A stretch of DNA of 64,000 nucleotides from NCBI RefSeq assembly GCF_001583495.1, contig NZ_LQAQ01000061.1:496001-560000 (forward strand), written 5' to 3'. The translations under genes and the position numbers were made by a program. Shown one piece after another: positions 10,201 through 17,982 of this stretch. The DNA comes from Flammeovirga sp. SJP92. Its GTDB lineage: Bacteria; Bacteroidota; Bacteroidia; Cytophagales; Flammeovirgaceae. A model generated the notes under the pieces. It searched no databases and was not told the DNA's origin. It worked only from the letters and a program-made list of their open reading frames with translations. Position 1 is the stretch's first letter. Each line of letters starts with the position of its first letter.

Positions 10201-10825
10201 ATATGACAATCAAAGAGACACCTCTTTCTGGATAACATGCGCCGAGAGAACTGCAGGTACAATTGAAAAAGTATTCACACAAGTTATAATTGATTCGGTA
10301 TTCAATGACTATTCGATGTCTGACAGTATTTCTTATGTCAATGAAAGTATCACAGCCACTTTTGATGCGAATGCCAGTGCCACTACATGGACATGGTATT
10401 TAGACGATCAGAAAATTGGAGAAACCAACGATATAACTGTCAATCCTACCTTCACTTCTACTGGTTTTTCAGAGTTAAGATTGTTTGCGACCAACAAAGC
10501 TGGATGTACTTATATTATTTCAAAAGAAATTGAGGTAAAAAGTGACAACCCACTAAGTTCAGTGGTCTCTACATTGGAAGAAGGTAAATTATATCCAAAT
10601 CCGGTGAACGACGGCAAAATTCATTTAGCTTTATCAAGAAACCTAGGGATGATGTCTTTTGAACTTTATACAACAGACGGACGCTTACTATTGGATAAAA
10701 TACCATACATCATTACAGGATCAAATTATACAATTTATCTTCCAAGGACATTGAAAAACAAGAATTGCATTTTGAGAGCCTCTTCAACGTATGGAAGCAA
10801 GACATGGCAAATTTCCATTCTATAA
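7238..10825 (+). CDS. Secreted subtilisin-like protease with T9SS sorting tail
   Basis: I prefer the ATG at 7238 over 7211 because it gives a clean signal peptide (MKGIYLYKILITSF..., cleavage after SNA). The mature protein has a short pro-region and an S8 peptidase domain. Catalytic residues in this numbering are D174 (GIHDSGF), H229 (GSNHGTEVAG), oxyanion N315 (ASGNNN) and S378 (SGTSYASP). A DDDNNGYIDD loop after the Asp motif is a likely calcium site. About 700 residues of beta-rich sequence follow, including a PKD/Ig-like segment, and the last ~80 residues form a type A T9SS sorting domain starting at LYPNPVNDG. The protease should be exported across the outer membrane and anchored or released at the cell surface. 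Confidence 0.9.
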   Translation: MKGIYLYKILITSFIATGLAFFSFASNAQNNNDVVIYAKLKSTSTTILQPWSSTFLEDRDFPATMLAPKKYAHIIPAPKNPFSFYQIFQKERPDILEIHLDNSSNIQHTLEELQKHPLVEYAEVEVYVEDLQTIDEYTPNDPRYTDQYNIVNHNLKQAWAITKGSEDVVIGIHDSGFEIDHEDLKDNLRVNEAELNGSPGIDDDNNGYIDDIYGYNFANNSDDLTGSNHGTEVAGTAAATPDNQKGIAGIGFNAKMIFAVRSTLSSLVYLAENGADIINMSWGAPNISSQAYEEVIDFYTEDPEYDVLFVAASGNNNHNQELTNYFPASYDNVMSVGAVDENKNNRDFTKSYNITLIGTDNSLSTTVNNGYKHTSGTSYASPTLAGIAALVRSEYPELTAKQVKQLLRFTSDTSFYSIGNNAKDRYRFGYGLADAYRALTYKDSAHIVQAENLHYEHHTTGDIAIAQGDTLAIWFDFRNILNGNSGNLKAIMTSYNNSYTPISDTTFIGQMSEGQVISNNRAPFLFKISETANLQENVYFRINFVDSSSNYVYKDWQNIEMNITLEQFINFNKITGVFRPDGTIGKEHGLSYFTPNSSFSYNHYHLTRQAGVILATKDRVSDATYTDIYANTRNSDFQGVTFINYLREYAMDENYPMYAYTMMYGDTESNSPISVEVNQTYFSANNFYINSEFFTELAIKNVSNEEIDTLYAGLFMDWMMEYTTISEETFPADSSILDYDQSRRMVFVKHVNERKYAAITLLNEGDINVQAIDNTDGTNSAIDITDGFSDSDKIKAVSSGIGTTNIGEPDVGTNTSSVISLSIPNLKANETARVGFLITAADSLTQLYSQIDSILPYAQYWLKGSSPEIEYQQAYEGEYVPIRTSNFDSLALFKNENGTKELKGRGRQFEVLIDSIDYYYVQSQGRFVYNGDTVQLQGEVIPILTVEPTIYTCVNSSIIIQPDGCNNYHFYKDELLTQLAHTGKSLTLYDNQRDTSFWITCAERTAGTIEKVFTQVIIDSVFNDYSMSDSISYVNESITATFDANASATTWTWYLDDQKIGETNDITVNPTFTSTGFSELRLFATNKAGCTYIISKEIEVKSDNPLSSVVSTLEEGKLYPNPVNDGKIHLALSRNLGMMSFELYTTDGRLLLDKIPYIITGSNYTIYLPRTLKNKNCILRASSTYGSKTWQISIL

Positions 10826-10859
10826 CGATGAAAACTTTTAATTTATCATTTCTTAATAA

Positions 10860-10893
10860 TTTGGTGTCAACAAAAACAAAAATATTACATTTG
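10860..10893 (+). promoter_or_regulatory. Promoter of the Kdo operon
   Basis: TACATTTG (10886-10893) is a perfect TAnnTTTG box. A TTTG at 10860-10863 lies 22 bp upstream, slightly wider than the usual 19-20. The leader then contains an AGAGTT (10904-10909) / AACTCT (10935-10940) pairing around an inner CCC/GGG, so the untranslated region may fold. Confidence 0.5.
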
Positions 10894-10967
10894 TAGCCAC
10901 TTAAGAGTTAAAGTGCCCATTTTTAGGGTTTTTCAACTCTAATCGAATAAGAATCAATAATTTAAAT

Positions 10968-11723
10968 ATGCGTAAGTTTTTAGGAATTATTCCTGCTCGC
11001 TACGGATCATCCAGATTGGAAGGGAAACCACTTGCTGATATTTGTGGAAAACCTATGATTCAACATGTTTATGAACGTGCTATTGAAACGGTGGATGATG
11101 TTTATATCGCTACTGATGATGTTCGTATTGTTGAAGCAGTTGAATCTTTTGGAGGAAACGTAGTCATGACTTCAGTTGATCATTCTAATGGTACCTCAAG
11201 ATGTTTGGAAGCATTGGAAATCGTCAACCAGCAAACAGGTAAAAACTTTGATGCTGTAGTGAACATACAAGGAGATGAACCTCTACTTGAACCTGTTCAA
11301 CTGACTGAACTGATGGAAAGCTTTGATGAAAACACGGAGTTTGCCACTTTGGTTTTACCGGTTGTTCATGAAGAAGACCTGATCAACAACAGTGAAGTTT
11401 TTGTAACGTTTGATCACAACAAAGACGCATTATATTTCAGTAGAGCGGTAATTCCTACCGTAAGAGGTGTAGATCCTAAAGAGTGGATGCAGCATACCAC
11501 TTTTTATAAGCATATCGGTCTTTACGCCTATACCAAAGAGGCATTAGCAAAATTCTCTTCTCTTGAGCCTACAAACTTAGAGAAATTAGAATCGTTGGAA
11601 CAGCTAAGATGGGTGGAGCACGGTTATAAAATCAAGGTTGGTATAACAGAGCATGATAGCATTCCTGTTGATACTAAGGAAGATTTGGAGCGTGTAAGAC
11701 AAATCATGCAAAAGTTAGTTTAA
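10968..11723 (+). CDS. kdsB: CMP-Kdo synthetase (3-deoxy-manno-octulosonate cytidylyltransferase)
   Basis: 251 aa, the usual length of KdsB. The nucleotide-binding motif IIPARYGSSRLEGKPL is at 7-22, the Asp-rich NIQGDEPL loop lies near residue 105, and a conserved FYKHIGLYAY segment lies near residue 180. It couples Kdo to CMP, the activated form used to build the lipid A inner core at the inner membrane. First gene of an operon that continues with kdsA, the transaldolase/CBS fusion and a KdsC-like phosphatase. That order runs from the last pathway step back to earlier ones. Confidence 0.95.
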   Translation: MRKFLGIIPARYGSSRLEGKPLADICGKPMIQHVYERAIETVDDVYIATDDVRIVEAVESFGGNVVMTSVDHSNGTSRCLEALEIVNQQTGKNFDAVVNIQGDEPLLEPVQLTELMESFDENTEFATLVLPVVHEEDLINNSEVFVTFDHNKDALYFSRAVIPTVRGVDPKEWMQHTTFYKHIGLYAYTKEALAKFSSLEPTNLEKLESLEQLRWVEHGYKIKVGITEHDSIPVDTKEDLERVRQIMQKLV

Positions 11724-11843
11724 AATTTACAAATAGCTAACGTTTATCATTGGGCATTAATTTAAAAATAAATTAAATTGCGCATCGTTGGAGATTAGTC
11801 CGTTAAGTTAGGGCAACACCCAATACAAAAGCAATATATACAG

Positions 11844-12674
11844 ATGAGTAAAAACATTGTAAAAGTTGGCGATATCAACTGTGGAGCCGACGAGTTATTC
11901 CTGATTTCTGGTCCTTGTGTTATTGAGGACGAGAGTATCATGATGAAAACCGCAGAGAAATTAAAAGAGGTTACGGAACGTTTGAACATTCCGATGATCT
12001 ACAAAGCATCTTTCCAAAAAGATAACAGATCTTCAGTAGATTACTACAGAGGTCCTGGTATCGATGAAGGTTTAAGAATCCTTCAAAAAGTAAAAGATGA
12101 GTTTGGTTTCTCTCTTGTATCAGATATTCATTATCCAGACCAAGTAAAACCTGCTGCTGAGGTTTTAGATATTCTTCAAATTCCAGCTTACTTATGTATG
12201 CAAACTGACCTTGTGGTTGCTTCTGCTGAAACAGGTAAAGTGGTAAATATCAAACACGGTCAGTTTTTAGCTCCTGAAAACATGATCAAGCCTGCTCAAA
12301 AAGTAGAATCTACAGGTAACAAAAATATCATTTTAACGGAAAGAGGTTATTCTTTTGGTTACAATGACTTGATTGTTGACCCTCGTTCATTCTATGAAAT
12401 GAGACAAACTGGATACCCTGTAGTATTTGATGTAACACACTCTATCCGTAAGTACGGTATCCCTTCTGCAGATCCAACAGGTGGAGCTCGTCAATACTTA
12501 AGCACATTGGCTAGAGCTGGTGTAGCGGCTGGTATCGATGGTTTATTTATCGAAACTCACCCTTGCCCTAACGAAGCTCTTTGTGACGCGGCAAGTCAAT
12601 TAGATGTAAATCAATTAGAAGAGTTCATGAAACCTCTAATTGAATTACACAATATCGAAGTAAGCTACCGCTAG
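11844..12674 (+). CDS. kdsA: Kdo-8-phosphate synthase, metal-dependent type
   Basis: 276 aa. It condenses phosphoenolpyruvate with arabinose 5-phosphate to Kdo 8-phosphate. Conserved blocks include SGPCVIE (22-28), KASFQKDNRSS near residue 55, LTERG followed by FGYNDLIVD near residue 160, and the C-terminal FIETHPCP. Cys25 sits where the Aquifex-type metal-dependent enzymes carry their metal-binding Cys; the E. coli type has Asn there. The gene follows kdsB after a 120-bp gap without a visible terminator. It needs arabinose 5-phosphate, whose maker is not an obvious KdsD in this operon (see the next gene). Confidence 0.95.
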   Translation: MSKNIVKVGDINCGADELFLISGPCVIEDESIMMKTAEKLKEVTERLNIPMIYKASFQKDNRSSVDYYRGPGIDEGLRILQKVKDEFGFSLVSDIHYPDQVKPAAEVLDILQIPAYLCMQTDLVVASAETGKVVNIKHGQFLAPENMIKPAQKVESTGNKNIILTERGYSFGYNDLIVDPRSFYEMRQTGYPVVFDVTHSIRKYGIPSADPTGGARQYLSTLARAGVAAGIDGLFIETHPCPNEALCDAASQLDVNQLEEFMKPLIELHNIEVSYR

Positions 12675-12729
12675 TAACTTATTTCAACATTTTTTCCGAT
12701 TTAAAAAAACAAAATATATACTTACTAGT

Positions 12730-13746
12730 ATGGAATTATATTTAGATTCTGCGGAGATCAATGAGATCAAATCGTCTTTTGAACAACTTCCGTTCATGAC
12801 TGGTTTAACTACAACTCCTACGTTCATGGCTCGTCACGGTATCACTGATATCGACGGTACTATCGTTGAGTTGTCGAAAATTGTTCCTGTTCTTCAAATC
12901 GAAGCATTAGGTGACACTGCAGAAGAAATCGTTGCTGAAGCAAAACGTCAAGAGGCGTTAGGTTTAGACCGTGAAACTACTGTTTACAAAATTCCTGTTT
13001 CTAAAGTAGGTCTTAAAGCTTGTAGCATGCTTGTAAAAGAAGGTTTCAAAGTGAACGTTCACCTTGTATACACTTTACAACAAGCGTATATGGCTATGCA
13101 AGCTGGAGCAACTTATGTTTGTCCTCTAGTTGGTCGTTTACAAGACCAAGGTCATGATGCTTTATCTTTAGTGAAAGATTGTGTTGAAGCTGTAAACTAC
13201 TACGGTTACAATACTAAAATCATGTTCTCTTCAGTTCGTACTATCCAACACGTACGTGACGCTGTAGACATCGGAGTTCACACTATTACTGTACCTTGGA
13301 AGATCATGTCTCAATTAACTGAGAACCACTTCACAAAAATCGGTACTGATCAGTTCATCAACGATACTCGTTTAATGACTGTTCGTGTAGGTGATGCTTT
13401 ATCTGACATCAACCCTACTATCACTGCTGACGCTACAATCGCTGAGGCATTAGTAGTAATGACAAACAACAAAACTGGTGCTGCTACTGTAGTAGACGCT
13501 AACGGCGCTGCTATCGGTATCTTCACTGACGGTGACTTACGTCGTTTAGTATCTGAAAAAGGTGGTGATGTTTCAAGCATCAAAGTTGGTGATTTAGGAT
13601 TAACAGCTCCTATCTCTATCGATGCTCACGAATTATTATTCGCTGCATCAAACTTAATCAAAGAGAAGCAAGTTGATGAATTAGTAGTGACACTTGACGG
13701 TAAAGCTATTGGTTTATTAGACGTTCAAGATATCGTAAAATACTAA
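12730..13746 (+). CDS. Transaldolase/F6P-aldolase-like domain fused to KdsD-type CBS pair
   Basis: 338 aa in two parts. Residues 1-215 follow fructose-6-phosphate aldolase/transaldolase: MELYLDSAE start (D6), E58, Schiff-base Lys87 in VYKIPV, then VYTLQQAYMAMQAGA and SSVRT (167-171). Two residues differ from the usual active site: the TTNPS Asn is Thr (TTTPT, T29), and the Tyr of PYVNR is Leu (PLVGR). Residues 220-338 are two CBS motifs with GIFTDGDLRR (263-272), matching the CBS tail of arabinose-5-phosphate isomerase KdsD. The context (after kdsA, before a KdsC-like gene) suggests a role in making or controlling arabinose 5-phosphate; this is inference. Codon use is strongly biased toward GGT, CGT, ATC and AAC, suggesting high expression. 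It could instead be a side enzyme while kdsD sits elsewhere. Confidence 0.85.
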   Translation: MELYLDSAEINEIKSSFEQLPFMTGLTTTPTFMARHGITDIDGTIVELSKIVPVLQIEALGDTAEEIVAEAKRQEALGLDRETTVYKIPVSKVGLKACSMLVKEGFKVNVHLVYTLQQAYMAMQAGATYVCPLVGRLQDQGHDALSLVKDCVEAVNYYGYNTKIMFSSVRTIQHVRDAVDIGVHTITVPWKIMSQLTENHFTKIGTDQFINDTRLMTVRVGDALSDINPTITADATIAEALVVMTNNKTGAATVVDANGAAIGIFTDGDLRRLVSEKGGDVSSIKVGDLGLTAPISIDAHELLFAASNLIKEKQVDELVVTLDGKAIGLLDVQDIVKY

Positions 13747-13755
13747 TCTCTAACC

Positions 13756-14457
13756 ATGAGAGAAGAATTATTCGAAGAAGGAGGAGGCGTGTTTGTAACC
13801 GCCTCCTCTTCTCTTTTAGAGCAATTGAAAAAAGTCAAAGGATTAATCTTTGACTGGGACGGTGTTTTTAACGGTGGTGTAAAAGGCGGTGCAATGCCGA
13901 GTCCATTTAGTGAAGTGGACTCTATGGGTGTAAATATGCTTCGTTTTGGCTACTTCTTAGAGCACGGTGAAATCCCTTTCACAGCAGTTGTAACTGGAGA
14001 ATTTAACGAAGCTGCATTTAAATGGGCCAAAAGAGAACATTTTGATGCTGTTTGTTACTTAGTCAAAGACAAAGTAAAAGTACTTCCGCTAGTAGACAGC
14101 ATGTCTGGCGTAAAAGCAGAAGAAATCCTTTTCACTTTTGATGATATCCTTGATATTTCTTTAGCGAGAGAAGTAGGTACCCGTTTTATGGTCGGAAGAC
14201 AAGGAAGCCCGCTTTTCACTGAATATTGCCGTATGCATGGCTATGCTGATTACATTACTGGCAATGCAGGTAACAGCAATGCAGTTAGAGAAGTATCAGA
14301 AGTTGTATTATGCTTATTGGATCGTTTTGATGAGACTATCGATAAGAGAGTTGATTTTGAAGGCGATTATGCGAAATACATCAAACTGAGAAATGAAATC
14401 CCTACCAAATTCTTCAAGAATGAAGGCAGTGAATTCATAGAAAACAATCCTCTTTAA
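13756..14457 (+). CDS. KdsC-like HAD phosphatase
   Basis: 233 aa, HAD superfamily C0 type. FDWDGVF supplies the nucleophile/acid pair D33 and D35, a VVTGEF segment supplies the Thr of motif II, and FDDILD gives the C-terminal acidic pair; EVDSMGV matches the KdsC substrate-loop region. KdsC removes phosphate from Kdo 8-phosphate, which fits the operon, but the usual TDG after DGV is NGG here and the GDD of motif IV is FDD, so the substrate is less certain. The start is ambiguous. The ATG at 13756 lies 9 bp after the previous stop, but codons 9-18 form a strong hairpin, and most KdsC proteins start nearer the DxD motif. Initiation at a non-ATG codon downstream is possible. Confidence 0.78.
   Translation: MREELFEEGGGVFVTASSSLLEQLKKVKGLIFDWDGVFNGGVKGGAMPSPFSEVDSMGVNMLRFGYFLEHGEIPFTAVVTGEFNEAAFKWAKREHFDAVCYLVKDKVKVLPLVDSMSGVKAEEILFTFDDILDISLAREVGTRFMVGRQGSPLFTEYCRMHGYADYITGNAGNSNAVREVSEVVLCLLDRFDETIDKRVDFEGDYAKYIKLRNEIPTKFFKNEGSEFIENNPL
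13779..13818 (+). terminator. GC-rich hairpin inside the start of the KdsC-like gene
   Basis: GAGGAGGCG (13781-13789) pairs perfectly with CGCCTCCTC (13800-13808) around a 10-nt loop, extendable by two pairs, and is followed by TTCTCTTTTA. In this AT-rich genome it stands out. It looks like an intrinsic terminator or attenuator between the fusion gene and the phosphatase, but it overlaps the annotated coding start. Confidence 0.5.
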
Positions 14458-14482
14458 AGCTGACTTATAAGAGCTTTTTATT

Positions 14483-14524
14483 CAATCCCTATTTTTCTAA
14501 AGATGAATAGGGATTGTTTTTTTA
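14483..14524 (+). terminator. Terminator of the Kdo operon
   Basis: CAATCCCTATT (14483-14493) and AATAGGGATTG (14506-14516) form an 11-bp stem followed directly by a run of T. Confidence 0.9.
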
Positions 14525-14763
14525 TAATGAAAAATCAGCTTCACAAAAAGATTCTTCCCTTTCACCTCTTAATTTTCTTTCATTTTCACAGACATTCAAG
14601 AGTATTATTGAAGATTTTATAAAAAAGTCATCAAAAAAAAGAAAATTTATCACTTTCTTTTTGGTAAAGCTTACAGATGAAAATAACTTTGCGATCACGT
14701 TTTATGTATTTGAGCGATTGTAATCAAGTACTTATGTTTCGAACAAACTAAATATTACAGCCT
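14525..14763. other. Intergenic region before metF
   Basis: AT-rich sequence between the Kdo operon terminator and metF. An open frame at 14514-14723 overlaps the terminator T-run and has low-complexity Lys/Ser/Phe content, so I treat it as noncoding. It should hold the metF promoter, but I see no clear consensus. Confidence 0.5.
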
Positions 14764-15723
14764 TTGAAAGTTATAGATCGTCTTAATCAAGCAGCCGAGG
14801 ATAAAAAGACATTATTTTCTTTTGAACTACTTCCCCCAGTAAGAGGTAAGAGTATCCAATCATTATTTGATGCTATTGACCCGCTAATGGAGTTTAACCC
14901 TGCATTTGTGGATGTTACCTATCACAGAGAGGAGTACGTTTATAAAGAATTATCAAACGGCTTATTTGAAAAATCAATCCAGCGTCATAGACCAGGTACA
15001 GTTGCCGTTTGTGCTGCCATTATGCACAAATACAAAGTAGATACTGTTCCTCATATCATTTGCGGTGGTTTTTCTAAAGAAGAAACTGAAAACATTCTTA
15101 TTGAATTAAATTTCTTAGGAATTGAAAATATATTGGCATTAAGAGGTGACGCTGTTAAAGGTGAAGCTTCTTTCACTCCACATCCTGAAGGATATGCTTA
15201 TGCTTCTGAGCTGGTGGAACATGTCACTAAAATGAACGAAGGTGAGTTTAAATATGCTGATCAAGCAGGATTTAAAGGTGGTTTCAGCATTGGCGTAGCA
15301 GGTTACCCTGAAAAGCACATGGATGCTTCTAACATGGCTTCAGACATTGACTTCTTAAAGAAGAAAGTAGAATTAGGTGCTGATTACATCGTAACTCAAA
15401 TGTTCTTTGATAATCAAAAGTACTTTGATTTTGTAGATAGATGTCGTGCGGCAGGTATTACAGTGCCTATCCTTCCAGGAATTAAGCCTTTGACTACTCA
15501 AAAGCAATTGACACTTTTACCGAGTATCTTTAAGTTAGATTTCCCTGAGGAATTATTGACTGAAGCTAAAAAGTGTAAGAATAATAAAGAGATCAAGGAA
15601 TTGGGTATCGAATGGGGTATCAAACAGTCAAAAGAACTGATTGAATATGGTGTTCCAGGTATGCATTTCTATTCGATGGGTAGATCTACTTCTGTAAAAG
15701 ATATCGCTGAGGCCATCTTCTAG
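14764..15723 (+). CDS. metF: 5,10-methylenetetrahydrofolate reductase
   Basis: 319 aa. It reduces methylene-THF to methyl-THF with NAD(P)H and FAD, for methionine synthesis. The N-terminal FSFELLPP, VDVTYHR and LALRGD segments and the later FFDNQKYFDFV are typical of the family. The start must be the TTG at 14764: an in-frame TAA lies four codons upstream (14749-14751), the only intervening codons are ATA, TTA, CAG and CCT, and the next in-frame ATG would cut away the conserved FELLPP strand. No methionine synthase is nearby. A terminator follows the stop. Confidence 0.94.
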   Translation: MKVIDRLNQAAEDKKTLFSFELLPPVRGKSIQSLFDAIDPLMEFNPAFVDVTYHREEYVYKELSNGLFEKSIQRHRPGTVAVCAAIMHKYKVDTVPHIICGGFSKEETENILIELNFLGIENILALRGDAVKGEASFTPHPEGYAYASELVEHVTKMNEGEFKYADQAGFKGGFSIGVAGYPEKHMDASNMASDIDFLKKKVELGADYIVTQMFFDNQKYFDFVDRCRAAGITVPILPGIKPLTTQKQLTLLPSIFKLDFPEELLTEAKKCKNNKEIKELGIEWGIKQSKELIEYGVPGMHFYSMGRSTSVKDIAEAIF

Positions 15724-15753
15724 GATTAGATTATTCGTTTGAAGTAATTATAT

Positions 15754-15798
15754 TGCTGCAATATTTTGAAGACAATTCAAATGTTGCAGCATTTTTTT
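15754..15798 (+). terminator. metF terminator
   Basis: TGCTGCAA (15754-15761) pairs with TTGCAGCA (15784-15791), with extra pairs toward the loop, followed by seven T. The next gene begins immediately after this T-run. Confidence 0.8.
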
Positions 15799-17073
15799 AT
15801 GAGTATTTTCAGCATCCTCCTTTTGATCATCGGTATTTTTTTACACCGAAGAAAAAACGCTTCATTGTATCCTCTGATTTATGACCGTGCACTATTGGTC
15901 AAACTAATAATGGGTCTATTACTTGGATACCTTTATTCCACTTATTTCAAAGGAGGTGATACTTTTATATTGCATGCTGATTCGGTAAAATTAGCTGAAA
16001 TTGCAAAAACTAACTTTTCCGGTTATCTGGATTTTGTGTTTTCAAAACCTTATTACTACCCACCTGAAATCAAGTCTCAACTGATGTTCAGTAATAGTTC
16101 CACTGTCTATTTCACTATTCTTGGAAGTATTTTAAGCCTTATTTGTTTCGGAAATTACTGGATAATGTCACTATACATGTCATTTTTCAGTTTTTGTGGT
16201 TTCTGGTTTTTACTGAAAAGAGTTAAGCAACTCTACCCCACCACTGCCTTTAGCTTTTTAATAGCCAACTTATGTTTCCCCACAATCATTTTCTGGAGCA
16301 GCGGCGTCATTAAAGAAGCATTAGCACTCCCCTTTTTATATTTCAGCTTAGGTTTATCAATAGATTTAATAACTCGAAAAATTAAATTGGCTCCTATTCT
16401 AGCATTATTATTTTCGCTTTACAGCCTGTTACAGTTGAAGTTTTATTACTTCGGAGGGTATCTACTCTTCTTTGTTCCCTTACTATTTTTCATGTATTTA
16501 AAGGAGAAAAAAACACGTTTCAGCAAAAAGTATATACTGATACTATTCTCATTGATCATTGTTGGAGGAATATTTATGATCAATTTTGAATATCATTTCA
16601 ATTTGGATAGATTTCCACAAACTATTTATGATAATTATCAGAAACTGAGTTTAAATGAACAAGATACTTATGCAATTCATTTAGAAAAAATGAGTAATAC
16701 TTGGGAAGGTATTCTACTTTCCGCCCCAGAAGCAATGCTAACTCCATTTCTCTACCCCAATTATTTTACTTCTAGACACCTTTTTGATGTGATCATAAGT
16801 TCAGAAAACCTTCTTGTATTACTGCTGATGCTTATGAATGTCTATCTCCTTATTACAGGAAAGACGAAAATCTCAAGATCTAATTTATTGATGACAGGAT
16901 TATTATTAGCGTACTCACTCTGCACTATAGCATTTTTAGCAATAGCAAGCCCCAATTTGGGATCCTTGAGCAGATACAAAATTGGGGCAAGCGTATTTTT
17001 ATATTATATCTTGATCATTCAGCTTGAAGCTTTCTTCAAGAAGAGATTAGGAAATGTGGATGTTCTCATCTAA
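15799..17073 (+). CDS. Polytopic membrane protein of unknown function
   Basis: 424 aa from the ATG at 15799, which lies right after the metF terminator; in-frame starts further upstream would run through the terminator hairpin. The protein is very hydrophobic, with about ten transmembrane segments, a basic LHRRKN after the first helix and a periplasmic-type loop near residues 260-320. Its layout recalls O-antigen polymerase or glycosyltransferase-like membrane proteins, but I see no diagnostic motif and assign no function. The last 27 bp overlap the end of the convergent ctlX gene, so there is no room for a terminator between the two. Confidence 0.75.
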   Translation: MSIFSILLLIIGIFLHRRKNASLYPLIYDRALLVKLIMGLLLGYLYSTYFKGGDTFILHADSVKLAEIAKTNFSGYLDFVFSKPYYYPPEIKSQLMFSNSSTVYFTILGSILSLICFGNYWIMSLYMSFFSFCGFWFLLKRVKQLYPTTAFSFLIANLCFPTIIFWSSGVIKEALALPFLYFSLGLSIDLITRKIKLAPILALLFSLYSLLQLKFYYFGGYLLFFVPLLFFMYLKEKKTRFSKKYILILFSLIIVGGIFMINFEYHFNLDRFPQTIYDNYQKLSLNEQDTYAIHLEKMSNTWEGILLSAPEAMLTPFLYPNYFTSRHLFDVIISSENLLVLLLMLMNVYLLITGKTKISRSNLLMTGLLLAYSLCTIAFLAIASPNLGSLSRYKIGASVFLYYILIIQLEAFFKKRLGNVDVLI

Positions 17074-17982
17074 ATAAATCTCTGCCATCATACACCTCGT
17101 ACCTCCGCCACAAACATTTTCAATGGTCTCTATTGGAGAATGAATGATTTTCACATATTTCTCCATCACTTCTATCTGTTCGGGAGTGAAAGAATGATAA
17201 GCTCTTGATGACATGGTAATTTTCTTATTACCATTTAAATCAGTCACTTCCAATACATTACAAGTAAAGTCTTTCAATTGGGCATAACTTACATCTATAA
17301 TCTCTTTGCCTGTTGCCTTGAACTTTTCCCAAAGCATTGCTTTTTCATCAGCATCTTTGATAGAAGCACCACAAATCACAACAAAATCACTTGCTATTGA
17401 AAGCATCACATTAGTATGATAAATAGGTACATCTTTTTCATCAACAGAAATAAAGGTCACAGCCTCATAGCCTAATGTTGCAGCATGTTGCTCAAAAAGA
17501 TCCTGATCTGTTCTACCCGATACACATGCATATGCAATTTTATGAACTCTATCGAAAATTATACTACCCGTTCCTTCAAGAAACTTCCCTTTTTCTTCGT
17601 ATTCTGATAAATCAGTCACTTTTGAAACGTGAAAACACATTTCCAGCAACTCAATAATATCTTTTCTTTTCTCAGGCCTTCTATTTAAAGGGCGCATTGG
17701 ATATAGAAATATATTTCCATCACTGTGCGTTGTAAACCAGTTATTAGGAAATTGACTATCAGGTTTTTTAGGTTCTGGAGTATCGTCAATTACCGTGACA
17801 TCTACGTCATTTGCTCTTAAAGTAGCCACATAATGATCGAATTCTTTGAGCGCACTTTCCACATAATCTGAATTAGAAAAGTCTAAGTTTGTTTCTTGAA
17901 ATTCGTTATCAACCGCAGTATCTTCATTGAAACCAAAAGACGCAGGTCTTACCATTAATATATGTCGAGAGGAATTATTCAT
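17047..17982 (-). CDS. ctlX: Citrulline hydrolase-type amidinotransferase-fold protein (CtlX-like)
   Basis: 311 aa of the guanidine-modifying (arginine deiminase/DDAH) superfamily. Visible elements are PNNWFTTH (79-86), FLEGTGS (135-141, acidic residue), catalytic His189 in IYHTNVMLS and catalytic Cys297 in GGGTRCMMAEIYL near the C-terminus. Members of this branch are annotated as citrulline utilization hydrolases, which open citrulline to ornithine, but arginine deiminase-like activity cannot be excluded. No ornithine aminotransferase is in the window. The gene end overlaps the convergent membrane protein gene by 27 bp. Confidence 0.82.
   Translation of the reverse strand: MNNSSRHILMVRPASFGFNEDTAVDNEFQETNLDFSNSDYVESALKEFDHYVATLRANDVDVTVIDDTPEPKKPDSQFPNNWFTTHSDGNIFLYPMRPLNRRPEKRKDIIELLEMCFHVSKVTDLSEYEEKGKFLEGTGSIIFDRVHKIAYACVSGRTDQDLFEQHAATLGYEAVTFISVDEKDVPIYHTNVMLSIASDFVVICGASIKDADEKAMLWEKFKATGKEIIDVSYAQLKDFTCNVLEVTDLNGNKKITMSSRAYHSFTPEQIEVMEKYVKIIHSPIETIENVCGGGTRCMMAEIYLDENIHIS

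Noticed and set aside
11760-11843. Possible RNA gene between kdsB and kdsA (short GGG/CCC hairpin)
   Set aside because: The stem is only 3-4 bp and there is no promoter or terminator of its own.
14514-14723. 69-codon frame after the Kdo operon
   Set aside because: Starts in the terminator T-run and has low-complexity composition.
15766-15798. TTG and ATG starts upstream for the membrane protein
   Set aside because: They would run through the metF terminator hairpin and its T-run.
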